64,000 nt of DNA from Micromonospora sp. NBC_01740 (GCF_035920365.1 NZ_CP109150.1:4588001-4652000), one strand, 5' to 3'; shown: positions 32,009 to 46,072, counted from the stretch's first letter. Notes: generated by a model from the sequence alone, not told the origin. Program-made: numbers and translations.

Positions 32009-32330
32009 TCCACCGCCCCGCCCGGTCCCGCCCCGGTCCCGCCCGGTCCCGCCCCGGTCCCGCCCGGTCCCGCCCCGGTCCCGCCCGGTCCCGCCCCGGC
32101 CCCGCCCGGTCCCGCCCCGGCCCCGCCCCGGCCCCGCCCGGTCCCGCCCGGTCCCGCCCCGGCCCCGCCCCGGCCCCGCCCCGGCCCCGCCCCGGCCCCG
32201 CCCGGTTCCCGCCCGGTCCCGGCCCGGTCCCGGCGCCGCCCGGTCCCGGCGCCGCCCGGTCCCGGCCCCGCGCAGACCCGGCCTGGGGCCCTGGGCCCCG
32301 GCCCCCCGCCTTGTCCTGCCCGCGCTCCTC
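32009..32330 (+). repeat. C-rich 10/11-bp tandem low-complexity tract
   Basis: About 260 bp of alternating CCCGGTCCCG-type (10 bp) and CCCCGGTCCCG/CCCCGGCCCCG-type (11 bp) units, almost free of A. It is C-rich on the plus strand and starts directly after the sulfatase-fold stop. A less regular continuation reaches 32330. No open frame with gene-like composition runs through it. Confidence 0.9.
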
Positions 32331-32344
32331 GCACCCTTCCCCGG

Positions 32345-32407
32345 CGTTGATCATGAAGTTATTGCCCTGGAATGCGCTTTCCGGAGGCAATAACTTCATG
32401 ATCAACG
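32345..32407. repeat. Perfect 22-bp inverted repeat with GTTGATCATGAAGTTATTG core
   Basis: Arms 32345-32366 and 32386-32407 are exact reverse complements (22 bp, AT-rich core TTGATCATGAAGTTATTG) around a 19-base loop with a 3-bp GGA/TCC subhairpin. This is a very stable hairpin in an otherwise GC-rich context, between the C-rich and G-rich tracts. I recall related GATCATGAAGTT palindromes between genes in Micromonosporaceae; this was not checked. Confidence 0.95.
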
Positions 32408-32585
32408 TGCGCGGCGCGGCGCGGCGCGGCGCGGGGTGGGGTGGGGCAGTGCGGGCGGGCAGCGCGGGGCCGGGGCGGAGTGGGTGGCGTGGGGCGGGGT
32501 GGCGCGGCGGGGGCGGAGTGGGGGCGGGGCGGTGGGTGGTGTGGGGTGGTGTGGGGCTTGGCGGTGGGTGGGCGTCCGGATTGCG
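32408..32585 (+). repeat. G-rich tract upstream of citrate synthase
   Basis: After the palindrome the plus strand becomes G-rich: repeated GCGCG units, then many GGGG runs (GGGGTGGGGTGGGG and others) through about 32585. Runs of four G with short spacers give strong G-quadruplex potential on the plus strand, the mirror image of the C-rich tract on the other side of the palindrome. Confidence 0.85.
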
Positions 32586-32724
32586 CGGGTTTCCCGGGTC
32601 GCTGGTCGGGAAACGGGTGACGCATGCCTCACCGTCGAACCACGACGGGCGGTATCTCCTCGACCGTGATTACGGTAAAAGCGAAGGCAATTCAACGCAG
32701 ATCTGCCGGCGAAGCGAGGGAACC

Positions 32725-34008
<1,284 letters not shown>

Positions 34009-34023
34009 GTTCCGGCCGTACCG

Positions 34024-34068
34024 ACGACGGAGGCCGCCGACCCGCACCGGGTCGGCGGCCTCCGTCGT
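34024..34068 (+). terminator. Strong hairpin terminator after citrate synthase
   Basis: Perfect 20-bp inverted repeat (arms 34024-34043 and 34049-34068, beginning ACGACGGAGGCCGCC) with a 5-base loop, 16 bp past the stop. TCTC rather than a U-run follows. Confidence 0.85.
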
Positions 34069-34100
34069 CTCGTACCCACCGCCGTCGCGCCCGACGGGGT

Positions 34101-34152
34101 GCAAGGAAGGGCACCTTCCAACGCAAAGCGATAGGAAGGTGCCCTTCCTTGC
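34101..34152. terminator. Second palindrome, convergent terminator-like repeat
   Basis: A perfect 19-bp inverted repeat (GCAAGGAAGGGCACCTTCC at 34101-34119, complement at 34134-34152) with a 14-base loop lies between the citrate synthase and glycosyltransferase genes, which converge. It can terminate the minus-strand gene, whose stop lies 5 bp away. Its AAGGAAGGG...CCCTTCCTT layout resembles a dispersed family I associate with Micromonospora; not verified. Confidence 0.8.
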
Positions 34153-34156
34153 CCCG

Positions 34157-35551
34157 TCAGCGGAGGCCGGCGGCGGCCAGCAGGTTGCCCTCGGCGATCG
34201 ACGGCACGGCGCGACCCCGGGTCACCCGCTCGGCGGCGAACGACCCGGCGGTGGCGATCGCGGCCGCGTAGGCGGCGGCCGTACGCTGCGCGATGGCCGA
34301 CCAGCCGTAGCGCTCGTGCACCATGACGCGGGCCCGGCGGGCGAGCTGACGGGCCCGCTCCCGGTCCGACAGCAGCGCGTCGATCGCGTCGGTCAGCCCG
34401 TCCGGGTCGTGCGGCCGGAAGGTCATCCCGGTCACCCCGGGCTCGACGATCTCGGCGAGCCCGCCGGTCGCGGCGACGGCCAGGGGCGCGCCGGCGGCGG
34501 CACCCTCCAGCGCCACCATGCCGAACGGCTCGTAGATGCTCGGCACGGCGAAGCAGTCCGACGCGGCCATCACGGCGGGCAGGTCGGTGCCGCCGAGGAA
34601 GCCCGGCAGGCTGACCGTGCCGCCGAGACCCAGGCGGTGCACCTCGGCCTCCAACTCGCCGCGGTACGGCCCGTCGCCGACGATGACGGCGCGCAGCCCG
34701 GGGTGCCGCTCGCGCAGCCGGGGCAGCCCGGCGATCAGGTGCTGCACGCCCTTCTCGTAGACCAGCCGGCCGGCGAAGGTGACCAGCGGCCCGTCCCCGG
34801 CGAAGCGGGCGCGGGCCTGCGCCACCGCGGCGGCCGGGACGCGCCAGCGGTGCGGCTCCACGCCGTTGGGCACCACGTCGACCCGGCCCGTCGGCACGCC
34901 GAACAGCCCCGTCACCTCGTCACGCATGTAACCGGAGCAGACGATCACCCGGCCCGATTCGCCGGCCAGCCAGTGTTCGACGCCGTGGATGGTGCGGTTC
35001 ATCTCCTCGGGCAGCCAGCCCTGGTGTCGGCCGGCTTCGGTGGCGTGGATGGTGCTGACGAGGGGGATGTCGAGGTGTTCGCGCAGGGTCATGGCGGTGT
35101 GGGCGACGAGCCAGTCGTGGGCGTGGATGACGTCGTAGGTGCCGGCTTCGGTGGCGCGTAGTGCGGCGCGGGTGAGGGTGTGGTTGAAGGCCATGGTCCA
35201 GGCGAGCAGGGAGGAGGTGGCCAGGGGGAAGGTGACGGGGTCTTCGGCGGCGCGGACGATGCGGACGCCGTCGGCGTACTCCTCGAGGGGTGCGCCGTCG
35301 GTGTGGCGGGTGACGACGGTGACTTCGTGGCCGGCGGCGGCGAGGGCGACGGAGAGGGCGTGCACGTGCCGGCCGAGGCCGCCGACGAGGACCGGCGGGT
35401 ACTCCCAGGAGAGCATGAGGATGCGGCGGGTCTGCGGGGGCGTGCCCGTCGTTCCGGACTGCGCCGGGACCTGGGGCCGGGAGGTGAGGGTGGGCCGGTG
35501 GACCCGGCCCGGGGTGCTGGTGGGCTGCTCGTCGACCCGCAGGGTCGTCAC
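34157..35551 (-). CDS. GT4 glycosyltransferase, glycogen-synthase-like
   Basis: 464 aa. The N-terminal domain has LMLSWEYPPVLVGGLGRHVHAL (acceptor/donor loop) and YDVIHAHDWLVAHTAM; the C-terminal domain has VTFAGRLVYEKGVQHLIAGL, SIYEPFGMVALEGAAAG (the E-x7-E donor motif, EPFGMVALE) and VTGMTFRPHDPDGL. This matches the actinobacterial GlgA/GlgM-like group that extends alpha-glucans or makes maltose-1-phosphate. GTG 35551 has GGAG 6 bases upstream; a frame 57 codons longer exists without a ribosome-binding site. Codon use changes in its N-terminal part (see findings). It fits with the glgX-treY-treZ operon 5 kb away. Confidence 0.87.
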   Translation of the reverse strand: MTTLRVDEQPTSTPGRVHRPTLTSRPQVPAQSGTTGTPPQTRRILMLSWEYPPVLVGGLGRHVHALSVALAAAGHEVTVVTRHTDGAPLEEYADGVRIVRAAEDPVTFPLATSSLLAWTMAFNHTLTRAALRATEAGTYDVIHAHDWLVAHTAMTLREHLDIPLVSTIHATEAGRHQGWLPEEMNRTIHGVEHWLAGESGRVIVCSGYMRDEVTGLFGVPTGRVDVVPNGVEPHRWRVPAAAVAQARARFAGDGPLVTFAGRLVYEKGVQHLIAGLPRLRERHPGLRAVIVGDGPYRGELEAEVHRLGLGGTVSLPGFLGGTDLPAVMAASDCFAVPSIYEPFGMVALEGAAAGAPLAVAATGGLAEIVEPGVTGMTFRPHDPDGLTDAIDALLSDRERARQLARRARVMVHERYGWSAIAQRTAAAYAAAIATAGSFAAERVTRGRAVPSIAEGNLLAAAGLR

Positions 35552-35873
35552 AATCGATCTCCGTCCGTGCATGGTGGGACGCGCCGGCAGCGGTGGCGGC
35601 GGAACGGTGCTGAGGGATGGCCGAATGGCCGGGCAGGGGCGCGCGGGCGCGCCCCTGGGAACAAGCAAAGGGCATCCCGACCGATCCCGCATCTCGAAAG
35701 GGGCCAAGGTGACGGAGGACACCTGAAAGTGCCGGTTCGTGTCAGTCGGGTGGATTCCGGTCGTCGGCCGGCCGGGTGAGAAGACGGCGGGACCTGCGGC
35801 GACCGCCCCGAGGACGGGAATGGCCGCCGACCCTCTTGTGCGGGGTCGGCGGCCGTTCGTCGGGCGGCACCGC
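35552..35873. other. Intergenic region with two hairpins
   Basis: Holds a GC-rich hairpin (CAGGGGCGCG at 35634, complement ending 35657), then unremarkable sequence, and a perfect 12-bp terminator-like hairpin (GGCCGCCGACCC at 35822-35833, complement at 35843-35854) 20 bp beyond the fasciclin gene stop. No open frame of convincing gene quality. Confidence 0.6.
35822..35854 (-). terminator. Hairpin terminator of the fasciclin gene
   Basis: Perfect 12-bp stem, 9-base loop, downstream of the minus-strand fasciclin gene. Confidence 0.7.
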
Positions 35874-36548
35874 TCAGTGGGCGTGGTCCTCCTCGTGGGC
35901 GGTCTCCGGCAGGTTGCCGAGCACCTTGTCGATCACGTGGATCCGGGCGCCGCCGGCCCGGAAGTCGGCGCAGATCGTCTCGGCCCGGTCGGCCAGCCGG
36001 ACGCCCGACCCGGCCGTGGCGACGGCGAGGGTGGTACCCGCCAGGGTGGTGACGGTGCCGGCGGACGCCAGGTCGGCGACCGGGCGAGCCCCGGCGACCA
36101 GGTGCTCCCTCAGCAGCCCGCGCAGCGTCGCGGTGTCCTTGAGCAGCAGTTGGTCCAGGTTGGCGGTGGAGAACCTGGCCCGGAAGGCGTCGTCGGTGGG
36201 GGCGAGGATGGTGAGCCCGCCCGCGACGGACAGCTCCTCGGTCATTCCGGTGGCCCGCACCGCCGCCTCGAACGTGGTGAGCACGGGAATCCAGGTCAGG
36301 GCCTGGGCGGGGGACCGGTCCACCAGCGAGCCCGGACTACCCGGCTCGGTCCCCGAGGGCAGCGCGTCGCACAGCGGTCCCGTGACCGCGACCGGTGTGC
36401 CGTCGCCGGTGCGGTCGGCCGCGGCGGGGGACTCCTGCGAGCCGGTGCATCCGGTCACCGCGACCAGGAGGGCCAGGGCCGCCCCGGCCGCCGCCCGCCG
36501 ACGGCGGGCGGCCCGGGGCGGGGGGCCGGGGATGAGGGTCTGGGACAC
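35874..36548 (-). CDS. Fasciclin (FAS1) domain lipoprotein
   Basis: 224 aa. Signal sequence with lipobox: an Arg-rich n-region (RAARRRRAAAG), hydrophobic AALALLVAV, then TGC, with Cys about residue 34. After a short Ser/Ala/Gly linker, one FAS1 domain covers about 80-215: TTFEAAVRATGMTEELSVAGGLTILAPTDDAFRA, LLREHLVAGARPVAD and ARIHVIDKVLGNLP, followed by a His-rich tail (ETAHEEDHAH). FAS1 proteins act in adhesion. GTG 36548 follows GGAGAGA. It is followed downstream of M14 gene terminator and could be the second gene of a pair, though a hairpin separates them. Confidence 0.85.
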   Translation of the reverse strand: MSQTLIPGPPPRAARRRRAAAGAALALLVAVTGCTGSQESPAAADRTGDGTPVAVTGPLCDALPSGTEPGSPGSLVDRSPAQALTWIPVLTTFEAAVRATGMTEELSVAGGLTILAPTDDAFRARFSTANLDQLLLKDTATLRGLLREHLVAGARPVADLASAGTVTTLAGTTLAVATAGSGVRLADRAETICADFRAGGARIHVIDKVLGNLPETAHEEDHAH

Positions 36549-36576
36549 GGTCTCTCCACTCCAGTACCGGTACGGC

Positions 36577-36617
36577 AGGTGCCGGCAGGTCGGCGGTGGG
36601 CCGACCTGCCGGCACCT
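36577..36617 (-). terminator. Strong hairpin terminator between carboxypeptidase and fasciclin genes
   Basis: Perfect 18-bp inverted repeat (arms 36577-36594 and 36600-36617) with a 5-base loop, 20 bp after the carboxypeptidase stop on the minus strand. It isolates the two genes. Confidence 0.8.
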
Positions 36618-36636
36618 CGGCGGGGGACTCAGCAGG

Positions 36637-38757
36637 TCACAGCTGGACGCACTGGCCGAACTTCGGACCATTCACGGAGTTGGCGACCTCCAGGTTCGTC
36701 GGTGCCGGGGAGTTGCCGGTGCAGTCCAGCGGGCCGTTGACGGTGTTGCCCGCCACCAGCGGGGCCACGGTCTTGCCGTTGACCACGCCGACCGGGCCGG
36801 TCAGCGTGTTGCCGACCACCACGACCGGGCCCTGGGTGCCGGTGGCGCGCACCGGGCCGTTGACCTTGCTGTCGGTCACGACGAACCCGGCGGCGCCGGT
36901 GGCGTCGACGGGACCGTTGATCGAGCTGCCGTTGACGATCAGCACGGCGCCGGGCTGAACCCGGATCGGACCCCGGACGGTGGCCCCGTCCAGGCAGGCG
37001 ACGCCGGAGACGACCAGCGGGCCGTTGCGGGTACCGGTCAGGGTGGGGGCGACCCGCTCGCCGGCGACCAGGCCCTCCACGGCCTGCTCGTCGAGCAGCA
37101 GCGGGATCAGGCCCCGCTGCGGCTGGGACAGCGGAACCAGGTAGCTGTCGCCGACCTTGATCACCTTCCAGCCGTGGGCGGCGAGCCGCTGGGCCACGGT
37201 GGTGCGCTGGCCGGTCGGGCCGTCGGTGCGCTCGCCGTGGTACTGCTCCTCGGTCAGCCGGTACGCGCACGGCGCCTGCTCGAGGATCCGCTCCGGGGTG
37301 GGGGCGTCCGCGGGCGGCGGGGCCTCACCCGGGTGCGGGGCGGGGTACGCCTCGATCTTGCGGGAGCCCCGGAACACGATGCGTCCCTCGTTGGCGGACT
37401 GCGACAGGATCCCCTCGGCACGGGCCTTGGTGATGCCCTTGACGCTGGCGCCGTGGTACGTGAGGAACTGGTTGAACGTCCACAGCGCGGAGTAGGTCTT
37501 GCGCCGGCGGTTGTTCGCGGTGTTGGACTCGTCGGGCCGGGTCGGGCCACCGGAGCTGCGCAGCTCCAGCAGGGAGTTGACCACGTTCTTCAGGCCGAGG
37601 GTGTTGCGCAGGATGGTCTCCTCGCTCAGCCCCACGTTGGCCCCGGTGGTGCACCCGTACGGACAGGCCCACCAGCCGTCCCGGGCGCCCTCGGTGTACA
37701 TGTGGCCCTCGATCATCTTCTGCGACTCGTCGAAGATGCCCTGCGCCACGTTCTGGTGCCGCGGCGGCAGCATCGGCAGGTCACCGGTGTTGGTGTTGCC
37801 GTACTCGTGGCCGTCGTAACCGGCGATCGGCCGGTAGTCGCGCACCATCTCGGCGAGGGCGCGGGTCTCCGGCTGGCGGATCAGCGAGTGGTCCCGGTTG
37901 AGGTCCTGGCCGGTGGAGTTGCCCCGGGAGTTGGCCGCCCGCCCGTCGCCGTTGAGCGTCGGCACGATGAGCATGGTGGTCTTCGACAGCAGGTCGAGGG
38001 TCTTGGCGTCCTTGGTGAAGGCGAGCTGCCGGGCCATGATCAGGCAGGCCTCGCGGTCACCGGGCTCGTTGCCGTGCACGTTGCAGTTGACCATCAGCGG
38101 GTTGGTCGCGGCCACCGCCTCCGGCGTCGCCGCCGGCCGGGGGTAGCCGATGACCAGCATGTTGATCGGCCGGTTCAGGACGGTACGGCCGATCTCGACG
38201 ACGCGGACCCGGTCGCTGGCCCCGTCGAGCGCGGCGGTGTACGCGTACTCGTTGACGTCGCTGGTGTACTGCGCGCCCAGCGTCTCCTCCCACTGGGTGC
38301 GCAGGTTCTCACCCGGGGTGCCCGGGTCGCCCCAGTGGCCGCGGGTGGTGCCGCTGACCGGCGCCGAGTAGGGCTGGACCTCGGTGCCGAAGCGGGCCCG
38401 TACCCGCCACTGGAAGCCGTTGCCGGGGGCGAAGCCGGCGTCGGCGAAGGTCGGCTCGTCGTTGTTGACCTGCCGGTTCGGGCGCCACACACCGGCGATG
38501 ACCGGCGTGCCGGGCGTGCCGTCCGTGGCGAGCGGGGTCCGCTCGATCTGGTAGTCGGTGGCCCCTTCCACCCGGGTCCACGCCAGCGTGGCGTACCCGT
38601 CACCCTGCACGACCGTGAGGCCCTGCACCTGGTTCGGCTCCGCCTGCTGCAGGGCCGCGCTCGGCTGCCCCTGCGCCTGCGCGGGCACCGCCGTCGCCAC
38701 GAGGGCGGCGGCGAGCAGCGCGGAGAACACACCGGCCGTTGTCCGTCTGTATCTCAA
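36637..38757 (-). CDS. Secreted M14 zinc carboxypeptidase with C-terminal repeat tail
   Basis: 706 aa. A signal peptide (MRYRRTTAGVFSALLAAALV, cleavage after AQA) is followed by an Fn3-like segment (LAWTRVEGATDYQIERTP) and the M14 domain: zinc-binding HxxE in VNCNVHGNEPGDREA (about residue 225), NGDGRAANSRGNSTGQDLNRDHS and the second His in AGYDGHEYGN. The last 150 residues form NGPV/RGPI-type repeats, probably a beta-helix. It should cleave C-terminal residues of extracellular peptides. Best start is TTG 38757 with GGAG 7 bases upstream; an ATG 31 codons earlier has none. Longer than most M14 peptidases. Confidence 0.88.
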   Translation of the reverse strand: MRYRRTTAGVFSALLAAALVATAVPAQAQGQPSAALQQAEPNQVQGLTVVQGDGYATLAWTRVEGATDYQIERTPLATDGTPGTPVIAGVWRPNRQVNNDEPTFADAGFAPGNGFQWRVRARFGTEVQPYSAPVSGTTRGHWGDPGTPGENLRTQWEETLGAQYTSDVNEYAYTAALDGASDRVRVVEIGRTVLNRPINMLVIGYPRPAATPEAVAATNPLMVNCNVHGNEPGDREACLIMARQLAFTKDAKTLDLLSKTTMLIVPTLNGDGRAANSRGNSTGQDLNRDHSLIRQPETRALAEMVRDYRPIAGYDGHEYGNTNTGDLPMLPPRHQNVAQGIFDESQKMIEGHMYTEGARDGWWACPYGCTTGANVGLSEETILRNTLGLKNVVNSLLELRSSGGPTRPDESNTANNRRRKTYSALWTFNQFLTYHGASVKGITKARAEGILSQSANEGRIVFRGSRKIEAYPAPHPGEAPPPADAPTPERILEQAPCAYRLTEEQYHGERTDGPTGQRTTVAQRLAAHGWKVIKVGDSYLVPLSQPQRGLIPLLLDEQAVEGLVAGERVAPTLTGTRNGPLVVSGVACLDGATVRGPIRVQPGAVLIVNGSSINGPVDATGAAGFVVTDSKVNGPVRATGTQGPVVVVGNTLTGPVGVVNGKTVAPLVAGNTVNGPLDCTGNSPAPTNLEVANSVNGPKFGQCVQL

Positions 38758-38908
38758 AAGGATCTCCAAACAGGAGGGATGGCTGGGTGCGCCCAGCACA
38801 CCCGTACTCGGCCCACCGGTGGCGGGCAGCCTGCGATTCTTGAGGATCACCTGAGATTCCCGACGCGGTAACCGGGACGCGGGTCGCGGTTCAGGTCACC
38901 AAGGGTCC

Positions 38909-39574
38909 TCACCCGGTACGCAACCGGTAGCCGACGCCGCGCACCGTCTCGACCAGGCCGGCGTCGTCGAGCTTGCCCCGCAGGGCCGCGACGTGCACGT
39001 CGAGGTTGTGTCGGGTGCCCCAGGTGGTCTGCCAGACGTCCAGCTGCAAGCGGTCCCGGGGCACCACCGTGCCGGCCTGCCGGGCGAGCGCCACCAGCAG
39101 GTCGAACTCCTTGCGGGCGAGGTTGACCTCCCGGTCGCCCACCCAGACCTGCCGGGCGTGCACGTCGATGCGCAGCCTGCCGGCCCGCAGCTCGCCCGTG
39201 CTGCGGGTGCCCCGGGTGCTGCGGGCGGTGCGGCGCATCACCGCCTCGATGCGGGCCTGCAACTCCACCATCGAGAACGGCTTGACGACATAGTCGTCGG
39301 CGCCGGCCCGCAGGCCGGCCACCCGGTCGTACTCCTCGGCGCGGGCGCTGACCGCGATGATCGCGACGTCCTCGTCGACCTGCCGCAGCCGCCGGCAGAC
39401 CTCCAGGCCGTCCCGGTCGGGCAGGTTGAGGTCCAGCAGGACGAGGTCGACGGCGTCGGCCCGGATCGCCTCGGCGGCCGTCAGCGCCGACACCACCTCG
39501 TGTCCCCGACGGCGCAGCGCCTTGGCGAGGGCAGACGCCACGCGTAGGTCGTCTTCGACCAGGAGCACCCGCAC
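38909..39574 (-). CDS. Orphan OmpR-type response regulator
   Basis: 221 aa. Receiver: VLLVEDDLRVASALAK, phospho-Asp in VLLDLNLPDRDGLEV, Lys in YVVKPFSMVELQ. Winged helix with LRIDVHARQVWVGDREVNLARKEFDLL and LDVHVAALRGKLDDAGLVETVRGVGYRL. The start GTG 39574 has a G-run six bases upstream; a GTG six bases earlier is too close to it. No histidine kinase gene is adjacent. It is divergent from the glgX-treY-treZ operon with 307 bp between, a natural place for a target. Confidence 0.9.
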   Translation of the reverse strand: MRVLLVEDDLRVASALAKALRRRGHEVVSALTAAEAIRADAVDLVLLDLNLPDRDGLEVCRRLRQVDEDVAIIAVSARAEEYDRVAGLRAGADDYVVKPFSMVELQARIEAVMRRTARSTRGTRSTGELRAGRLRIDVHARQVWVGDREVNLARKEFDLLVALARQAGTVVPRDRLQLDVWQTTWGTRHNLDVHVAALRGKLDDAGLVETVRGVGYRLRTG

Positions 39575-39881
39575 GCACACCCCCCCGGACCTCGTCCCCC
39601 GCCGGATCCTGCGAGTCTGTCCGATGATCATCGACTTGACCAGTGCGGACGCAAGATGGTGACCGCAAGCATGATCCGTTCCGGACCGACTGCGGGGCCA
39701 CGGTGACCGGGGGCGTCGAAACGTTCACCCGCTATCAGCCGGGTGCATTACGGTCATCCTCCGATCGGGTGGATTGGCGGCGGAGCGCGTGGGGCAATAC
39801 CCGCACGCGCGCCACCCGGCCCCGTCGTGTGGTGCGCTCATGGTGCGGTGCGCGCTCATGATCTTGCGCAAAGGGAGCGAC
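39575..39881. other. Divergent promoter region of the response regulator and glgX operon
   Basis: Contains a 12-bp palindrome CGATGATCATCG (39622-39633), an AT-rich patch around 39730-39760, and, just before glgX, AAAGGGAG. Two further in-frame ATGs (39840 and 39858) precede the glgX start I chose. No gene is seen here. Confidence 0.5.
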
Positions 39882-41999
<2,118 letters not shown>

Positions 42000-42000
42000 C

Positions 42001-44318
42001 ATGTCGAGCACCCCTCGACCCGACGCGCCCCGGGTGGGCACCACCTACCGGGTGCAGGTCCGCCCCGGCTTCGACCTGGACGCCACCGCCGAGCTGGCCG
42101 ACTACCTGGCCGGCCTCGGCGTCACGCACCTCTACAGCGCGCCCCTGCTCACCGCCACCCCCGGCTCCGCGCACGGCTACGACGTGGTCGACCACCGTGC
42201 CGTCAACCCCGAACTGGGCGGCGAGGCGGCCCGGCAGCGGCTGCTGCGGGCACTGCGCGCCGCCGGGCTCGGGATGGTCGTCGACATCGTGCCCAACCAC
42301 GCCGGCGTGGCCGTGCCCGCCGCGAACCCCGCCTGGTGGGACGTGCTGCGCCGGGGCCGCGACTCGGCGTACGCCGGTTGGTTCGACGTCGACTGGGACC
42401 GGGGCCGGCTCCTGCTGCCGATGCTCGCCGACACCCCGGACGCCCTCGACGACCTCAAGCTCGCCGACGGGGAACTGCGCTACCACGAGCACCGCTTCCC
42501 GATTGCCGACGACACGGGAGACGGCAGCCCCCGCGAGGTGCACGACCGGCAGCACTACGAGCTGGTCTCCTGGCGGCGCGGCGACACCGAGCTGACGTAC
42601 CGCCGGTTCTTCGCCGTCTCGGACCTGGCCGGGCTGCGGGTGGAGGACCCGGAGGTCTTCGCCGCCACCCACGAGCTGGTGCTGCGGTGGGCGGCGGCCG
42701 GCGAGGTCGACGGCATCCGCGTCGACCACCCGGACGGGCTGCGCGACCCCTCGGCCTACCTGGCCCGGCTGCGCGCCGCCGCGCCCGACGCGTGGCTGGT
42801 GGTGGAGAAGATCCTGGAGTACGGCGAGGAGCTGCCGGACTGGCCGGTGGAGGGCACCACCGGCTACGACGCCCTCGCCGCCGTCTGCGGGCTCTTCGTC
42901 GACCCCGACGCGGAGGGCGACTTCACCGCCCTGGACACCCACCTCGTCGGCCGGCACACCTCCTGGCAGGACCTCACCCACGACACCAAGCTCGCCGCGG
43001 CCACCCGCCTGCTGTCGGCCGAGCTGACCCGCCTCGCCGCGCTCGCCGATGACGTCGAGCACGACGCCGCCCGCGCGGCGCTGGCCGAGCTGGCCGCCGC
43101 GTTCCCGGTCTACCGGGGCTACCCGCCGCACGGCGCCCGGCACCTGGCCGCCGCCCGCGCCGAGGCCGGCCGCCGCCGCCCCGACCTGACCGCCGTGCTG
43201 GACGCGCTCACGCGCCGGCTGCGCGACCCCGACGACGAGCTGGCGAAGCGCTTCCCGCAGCTCACCGGCGCGGTCATGGCCAAGGGCGTGGAGGACACCG
43301 CCTTCTACCGGTGGAGCCGCTTCGTCGCGCTCAACGAGGTCGGCGGCAGCCCCGCGCACTTCGGCGTGCCGCCGGCCGAGTTCCACCGCTTCGCCGCCGC
43401 CCGGCAGGTGCGCTGGCCGGCGAGCATGACCACCCTCTCCACCCACGACACCAAGCGCTCCGAGGACGTCCGGGCCCGCCTCGCCGTGCTCAGCGAGCTG
43501 CCGGGGCGGTGGGCCGACCTGGTCGCCCGGTGGACGGCCCGCGCGCCGCTGCCCGACCCGGCCTTCGCGCACCTGCTGTGGCAGACCGCCGTCGGCGCCT
43601 GGCCGATCGAGCGGGAGCGGCTGCACGCGTACGTCGAGAAGGCCGCCCGGGAGGCGTCGGCGTCGACGAGCTGGGCCGACCCCGACCCGGTCTTCGAGCG
43701 GGCCATGCACGACGTGGTCGACGCGATGTACGACGACGCGCAGCTGCACGCCGAACTGACCGCCTTCGCCGCCGAGATCGCGCCCGTCGGCTGGTCCAAC
43801 TCGCTCGGGCAGAAGCTCGTGCAGCTCGCCATGCCCGGGGTGCCCGACACCTACCAGGGCACCGAGCTGTGGGACAACTCGCTGGTCGACCCCGACAACC
43901 GCCGCCCGGTCGACTTCGCCGTACGCCGGGAGCTGCTGGCCCGCCTCGACGCCGGCCCGCCCCCGCCGGTGGACGCCGGCGGCGCGGCGAAGCTGCTCGT
44001 GGTGTCGCGGACCCTGCGGCTGCGCCGCGACCGCCCGGAGCTGTTCACCGGCTACCGGCCGGTGCCGGCCCACGGGCGCGCCGGGCGGCATGCGCTCGCC
44101 TTCGACCGGGGCGGCGCGGTCGCGGTCGCCACCCGCCTGCCGCTCGGGCTGGCACGCGCCGGCGGCTGGGGCGACACGACTCTGTCACTTCCCGTTCACG
44201 AGGTGACCGACCTGTTCACGGGCCGGTCCTACAGTGGCGGGCAGACCCCGCTGGCCGACCTGCTGGCCACCTACCCCGTCGCGCTGCTGGCTCCCACCAC
44301 CGAGTCCGTGGAGGCTTC

Positions 44319-44322
<4 letters not shown>
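42001..44322 (+). CDS. treY: Maltooligosyl trehalose synthase
   Basis: 773 aa, GH13. It begins GTTYRVQVRPGFDLDATAEL, with VVDIVPNHAGVAVPAANPAWWDVL (about 92), VDGIRVDHPDGLRDP (about 236, nucleophile Asp about 240), WLVVEKILEYGEELP (acid Glu about 268) and TTLSTHDTKRSEDVRARL (about 478). It isomerises the reducing-end alpha-1,4 bond of a maltooligosaccharide to alpha,alpha-1,1. The full typical length is present. It directly follows glgX and overlaps treZ by 4 bp, so the three enzymes are made from one message. Confidence 0.95.
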
Positions 44323-46052
<1,730 letters not shown>

Positions 46053-46072
46053 GCGGCGCCCATCGTCGCTTT

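Noticed and set aside
32009..32330. C-rich tandem repeats considered as CRISPR, origin of replication or telomere-like end
   Set aside because: No unique spacers, no dnaA boxes or dnaA/dnaN genes, and normal chromosome genes continue on both sides.
28125..32334. Very long minus-strand frames across the methyltransferase and sulfatase-fold genes
   Set aside because: They are mirror images of well-supported genes, biased to Arg/Gly/Pro/Ala, without domain motifs.
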